NCBI RefSeq assembly: GCF_009730915.1
Contig: NC_052475.1
Location: 27,589,016 to 27,653,015 of the forward strand
Source of the DNA: Dioscorea cayenensis subsp. rotundata
Taxonomy: Eukaryota > Streptophyta > Magnoliopsida > Dioscoreales > Dioscoreaceae
Direction: 5' to 3'
Length of the DNA stretch: 64,000 nucleotides
Shown here: positions 59,519 to 64,000 of the stretch, piece after piece
How the letters are laid out: each line of letters starts with the position of its first letter
Position numbering within the stretch: position 1 is the first letter of the stretch
Program-made: the position numbers and the translations under genes
The notes under the pieces: generated by a model
Told to the model about the DNA's origin: nothing
Databases searched by the model: none
The model's input: the letters and a program-made list of their open reading frames with translations, nothing else

Positions 59519-62500
59519 CTTTTTTTTTAAGAGGTTCGCTTTCAAACTCTCTGGAGTTTCCTTTGAAATTATGGCTGTGAATTTACATAATTTTTTATAT
59601 GATTCTGTTTTATATTGACCAAAATAAGCTTTCCTAGAAATAGGACAAATAGTTATCATCAATTGATTCTGGATTGGATGTGAAGGTGAAAAGTTCGTGC
59701 TTTATGGATTCTTAAGTTAGGATTCTTTGCTTTTGAGTCTCCATTGAGAGTTTTATGATCTAGAGACTGAAGGTTATAAAAGACTTTGTTGTTGGTTTTG
59801 GTGTATGTTATCTAACCTACTTTCCTTTTGATTTTAGTGACTTTAGAATTGTGTCATCTGATCCATATTGGCTTTAGCCTGCTTTCTGGTAACTCCTCCA
59901 CTTTCAAATTTGCTCTTTGTTTTGTCACCTTAGTTTAAGCCTATAGGATGACATTTTTACTTGGGGAGAAGTTACTGGATAGGGGAAAAGTTCTGATGTG
60001 CACACTAGCCAATTAGAAATAAAAGATGAAGTTTCAACTTCGTACTAGGGTTCATCTATAAACTGAAGAAATGAAGAAATTTTGGTGGCAGTCGCCAGAA
60101 AATTATTTATTGATATATAATGGATAAGTTCTTAAAATTGTTCTAAAAAGTGTATGCCAAACTGATTTGATTCTCTCTTCCATTGGTCTATTGATTTTTA
60201 GACTTGGATTTGAATTATATCTCTGCCTAGATCCACTTCATGCTATTGTGGTTGGTCATCTATGAATGTGCCATGAGTTGGAGAAGGAAAGTTTACATCT
60301 TTCAATGATTTTTGGAAGGTTGTGTGCTCATCCTTGATCCCATTGATTCTAGTAATTGGTGGTGAAGTTTGATTTTGAATGAATCTAAGGACACCTAGAA
60401 AGAAGTTTCACTTTTCACATGAATGGTTTCGTAGGATTTTTATGGCCAATCCATTTTTTTTTTGGTCATTAAAAGTGTTATTGCATTAGTTTGGGCAAGA
60501 ATTGGTGCTCTTTTAAGTAGCACATTTGTTTCCCTTGAAGTTCCTCATAAGTTGGTATTGATTCACAATTAGGCCAAGATAGGAAGAATGAGTATTGAAT
60601 TTATAGCAATTTTTGGTCTCTCTCCTTGCATGAACTTTCCATCATGAATTTCTCCATGTGCCCATGTCTCAGAACCCTTGTTCTGATTGCTTTCTATGCT
60701 ATAAATGTCTTATCTCTTTTTTTCCCCTCTTTGAATGTTCTACTGATAACACTTCATCTTGGGTCCTAAAGTGCTGTGTTTGTTGTAACCTTACCTTGCC
60801 ATCATCCTCAACACTTTTTTGGCCCGTCTTTTTTTTATAAAAATTTTTAAGGATTGCTTGAATTTCTTGGGTGGAACAGTTCATCTTGTTTTTTACTTTT
60901 CTTGACCAAACCCATTTTTTCACCATGTTGTTGTTTATTATTTAACTGATCATAATTCATGACATGGACAGAGGATTACTAAGCTACTTCAACTGACTAC
61001 TGACTACTAGATATTCTGTAGTTGAACTTATTTCTTGCCCACTACTGCATGTCAAATATTCTTGTGCTATGAAAGTCCGTAACTCCAGTTTACCTATTCT
61101 AAATTTTGTCAAGGCCATTTTGGACAATTTTTTTTTTTGTTTTTGTTGTTGTTGTTTTAGATCTGTCCGCATCAATAACAAGGCCCTGTTTCTTTTGATC
61201 AGTTTGTCCTATTCCAACTCAACTATCACCACCCACACAGGAGCACTCATGCACTCACATACAAAGCAGCTTCTTATGTGCTTTACATGATATTCATTTA
61301 TCCGTTGTTCTACAATTACAATTTATCCTTATGACTTAGTGGGGCAAAACTTGATGCACAACAGCACAAGTCACCACCCATCTGCTTGCAGGATAAGATG
61401 TAACTTGCATTTGTTTACCTTCCCAAGATATCCTACACTGTCACTTTTTCTTTTGGGCTGCCATTTACTCGTCAGACTTCAGTTTTAATATTTCTATTTA
61501 TCCAATACATCCAGATAGTGATTGTGCACTTCATAATTAAAAAATTTGGCTCGGCTTGCATGGCCCATTCAAAACTGCATCATTCCGTTATATTTTATTT
61601 TAATGTGTTCCTTTGAGTAGAACAGCCATATTAAAGCTGTAAGCTATCGTTGCTTTTGAGCAGAACAATTTTCCCATCCATCATGGTCTGATGCATCACT
61701 GTTTTTCACATCAATAATGAACTCTTTTCATCCAAAATTTGATTTCTTTTGACTTTACTTTTCAAAAACATCTGTATCTGGAGGGCATATTTTTGTTATT
61801 ATCCCAAGATTACTGTTAATGGAAAGAAAGGAGAAAGATCTTTTGTCTGCAGTGCCTGAGCTTTGTTACAACAGAATAACTTATAATACCTTGGAATCCA
61901 GATTTTGTTTGGATACTCAAGGTTCTTCTGTTGATTGTGTCATTTTCTGAGAGGAAATTGTGCATTTAAGAGCAATATTTCAATCAAAGACTTGTTCAAG
62001 TACAAAGGTTGCATCTCTATTCACTTGCGAGTTGTAGAATTGTCGCAAATATTTTTATGACATCTCTAAACAGAAAAATCTCAAGTGATGATTTATTTAT
62101 CAAGACTCTTACTAATGAAAATTCCTCTGGTTGTGTATGTGTGTGTGTGTGTGTGTGTTTCAGGGCACATTCTTTCCCAACACTCTTATGAGGATTTTAA
62201 AATCTCAGTTGCTGAAAGCCAGAATTATGCCTTGTCTGCCCCTGGTATCCTCACCTTCAGGCTTCTTGTCCGCTGCTCTCAAGACTACTCACAAAAAGGA
62301 GCCCCCGGTCCAATCTTGTTACTCAAAGCTGATGATGTGTGATACCAGAGACCAATTCCTTGGGGCGCATTTCTGTTTTATGGGTGTTTCTTTTTGTTTG
62401 GCAATTTTCAACTGATACACATACACAATGCCCAGTTTAATATATATTGTTCATGCATTTGTTTGCTTGCTGCTGGTTTATAGCTATTTGTTGTTCTTGA

Positions 62501-63942
62501 TTATCTCTTTGATAGGTTCTGACCCCCAACTTGTATTTTGATGTGGTCATCTCTACTACTAGCTCAGTAATTCTTGCAAGAATCTTGTTTCAGTTCCTGG
62601 ATTTGCTAATCTTATTTTGCTGAAATTTTTGGGTACCAGTTCAGTCTGTTCCCATGTCCATTTTTATTTCAAACAATTTATGAAGAGGATATGACAATTG
62701 GATCTCAAATCCCAAATTCAGTATTTTAGCTAACAAGTTCTCAACTGTAACTTTATAATAATAAGAACTCAGAGATGAGTCTGAACTGCTTTGGAATGGA
62801 GACCATGACCTTAACTGTTACTTTAAAATAAGGAAATATAAGTCTATGTAAATTGGAAAATAGGAATCAGGTGAACAATGGAGCCAGGTTTTTCTCATTT
62901 CTTTAAATGATAAATCATATTTACGCCAAAATTTAAGTACATTATTATGTCACTTTCTAATTTTCATTTTCAAGAAAATTATTGAAAACTCCACCACCTT
63001 ATAAATATATATATATATATATATATTTTTTTTTCTCTAATACATATATAGATCACCTAGGTATGAAATTCACAAGCCACTTGGCTCCACATCGAATCCT
63101 TGACCAGGCCTGCAACACACACCTTCTCACGTGCACCGTGCGTGAGTTCTGAAAAAAAAAGCTACAGATGAACTACCTCACAGCGTGGTTGCTTTTGTTC
63201 CCATCCTTAACCCACACAACCAACTTCCATTAATCCTAATTATAAGACAATTAAGCAAGACAAGCTCCGTGATTAAGAGAAGCTAATAAAGTTAGCTTTG
63301 GAGCAAGTAGGCCAGGCCTCTAACTCCTTCCCATTTTAAAATATCCACCTCCCTTTTGTCTCTTCCAATGGTTCTCTCCATTGGAACCCTCTTCTTGTTC
63401 TCAATGTTTGTCTTTCTCCTTCTTGTTCTCATTACCATTTCATCTTTACTCCTCTTTTCTTTAATCTCTCTAAATCATCATTACTATTTGGTAATTAAAA
63501 GCGACATCTATATTATATATATAAACATTTAAGAATATAACCAAACAAGCTTTAAAGTTTGAAGTACACTGGTTATTATTAGATATATAAATATGTATAT
63601 ATATATACACACACATATAATTAAGCCTGCTCTTATTGAGACCAGAAAGAGACAAGAAGTTGAAGCTGGAGTAATATTGTTTGACATATTCTTTAGCAAG
63701 AGTGTGATGCAATGAAATTGCAATGAAAAAATTAAAAAAAAATAAAAAATAAAAAAAATGAAATACATGCAGGGACTGCAGTGTTTGAACTAAATTGGAC
63801 TGGAAGAGCTTCTTCTTGGTGTCATGTTCTCAAATCCTCTTCTTTCCTTTGTTATATATCATCACTTTCCATCCTTCCAATACCTCACTAGCTTTTTCCT
63901 TCTAAAATCCAACAGTATCCCTCCTTCCAATTTCTTTCAAGT
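59519..63942. other. 4.4-kb region without a supported gene
   Basis: T-rich sequence of intron- or UTR-like composition. Contains (GT)n at 62132-62159, (TA)n near 63006-63027 and 63590-63606. A faint coding-like patch near 60250-60450 could be an old LINE, but stops and frame changes leave nothing firm. The last 400 bases (CTCC/CTTC-rich) look like a promoter and leader for the gene at 63943. Confidence 0.45.
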
Positions 63943-64000
63943 ATGTCCAACACATCTGAAGATGAATCTCAGCAGCCATTTTTGCCTTCTGTCACCGCTA
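63943..64000 (+). CDS. Start of an unidentified gene (partial)
   Basis: ATG followed by an open frame MSNTSEDESQQPFLPSVTA to the window edge. A pyrimidine-rich leader (CCTCCTTCCAATTTCTTTCAA) precedes it, and TTATATATC near 63852 may be a TATA box. Nineteen acidic and polar residues are too few to name a family. Confidence 0.45.
   Translation, partial: MSNTSEDESQQPFLPSVTA

Noticed and set aside
60250-60460. Possible LINE endonuclease remnant
   Set aside because: A few residues resemble the region, but frames change too often and no conserved block is readable.

Overview
The window is nuclear DNA from a flowering plant. Genes are split by many small introns with GT-AG borders. Between them lies AT-rich DNA with (TA)n, (GA)n, (GT)n and (TTA)n tracts, nonautonomous hAT, MULE-like and Harbinger-like elements, a Copia LTR element and a LINE tail. 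One strongly C-rich intronless gene (58.6-59.5 kb) among AT-rich neighbours would suit a monocot, but I cannot name the species.

Layout. 1-0.81 kb (-): first exon of a CERK1-type LysM receptor kinase, running off the left edge. 1.56-9.27 kb: a fossil patch. Two facing, diverged copies of a fragment of a FERONIA-type malectin-domain receptor gene flank a decayed, intron-bearing fructokinase fragment. A Copia element (2137-7092, target duplication CATGT) has inserted into that fragment, and a 277-bp hAT MITE lies to its right. 9.5-10.1 kb (+): ribosomal protein S27, four exons. 10.1-20.6 kb: no gene found. It holds a G-box-rich promoter-like patch at 12.6 kb and a Tourist/Harbinger-like MITE at 13.35-13.83 kb. 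20.8-22.6 kb (+): Nudix hydrolase, five exons. 24.6-26.3 kb: a 1.66-kb nonautonomous hAT element carrying two tRNA-like promoter pairs. 27.2-27.9 kb (+): an uncharacterised Pro/Asn-rich protein. 29.6 kb (+): tRNA-Ser(AGA). 30.0-35.0 kb (-): SNF4-like SnRK1 beta-gamma subunit, 13 exons. 37.54-38.84 kb (-): LINE 3' tail. 39.2-40.0 and 41.0-41.8 kb (+): tandem paralogues of a small one-helix membrane protein, probably mitochondrial. 43.3-46.3 kb (+): HAK/KUP potassium transporter, eight exons. 47.5-57.3 kb (+): plastid Mfd/TRCF-like helicase, 14 exons, with a hAT element in intron 5 and a MULE-like element in intron 9. 58.6-59.5 kb (+): DUF716/TMEM45-like membrane protein. 63.94 kb (+): start of an unidentified gene running off the right edge.

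The genes are independent housekeeping, nutrient, signalling and repair genes, not an operon or a dedicated system. The two paralogous one-helix proteins are the only pair likely to act together. All exon joins of the main genes were checked by reading phase, and each model gives an uninterrupted protein. The most novel material is the chimeric malectin-fructokinase patch, the family of nonautonomous hAT elements with exact target duplications, and the site II-containing tandem pair.
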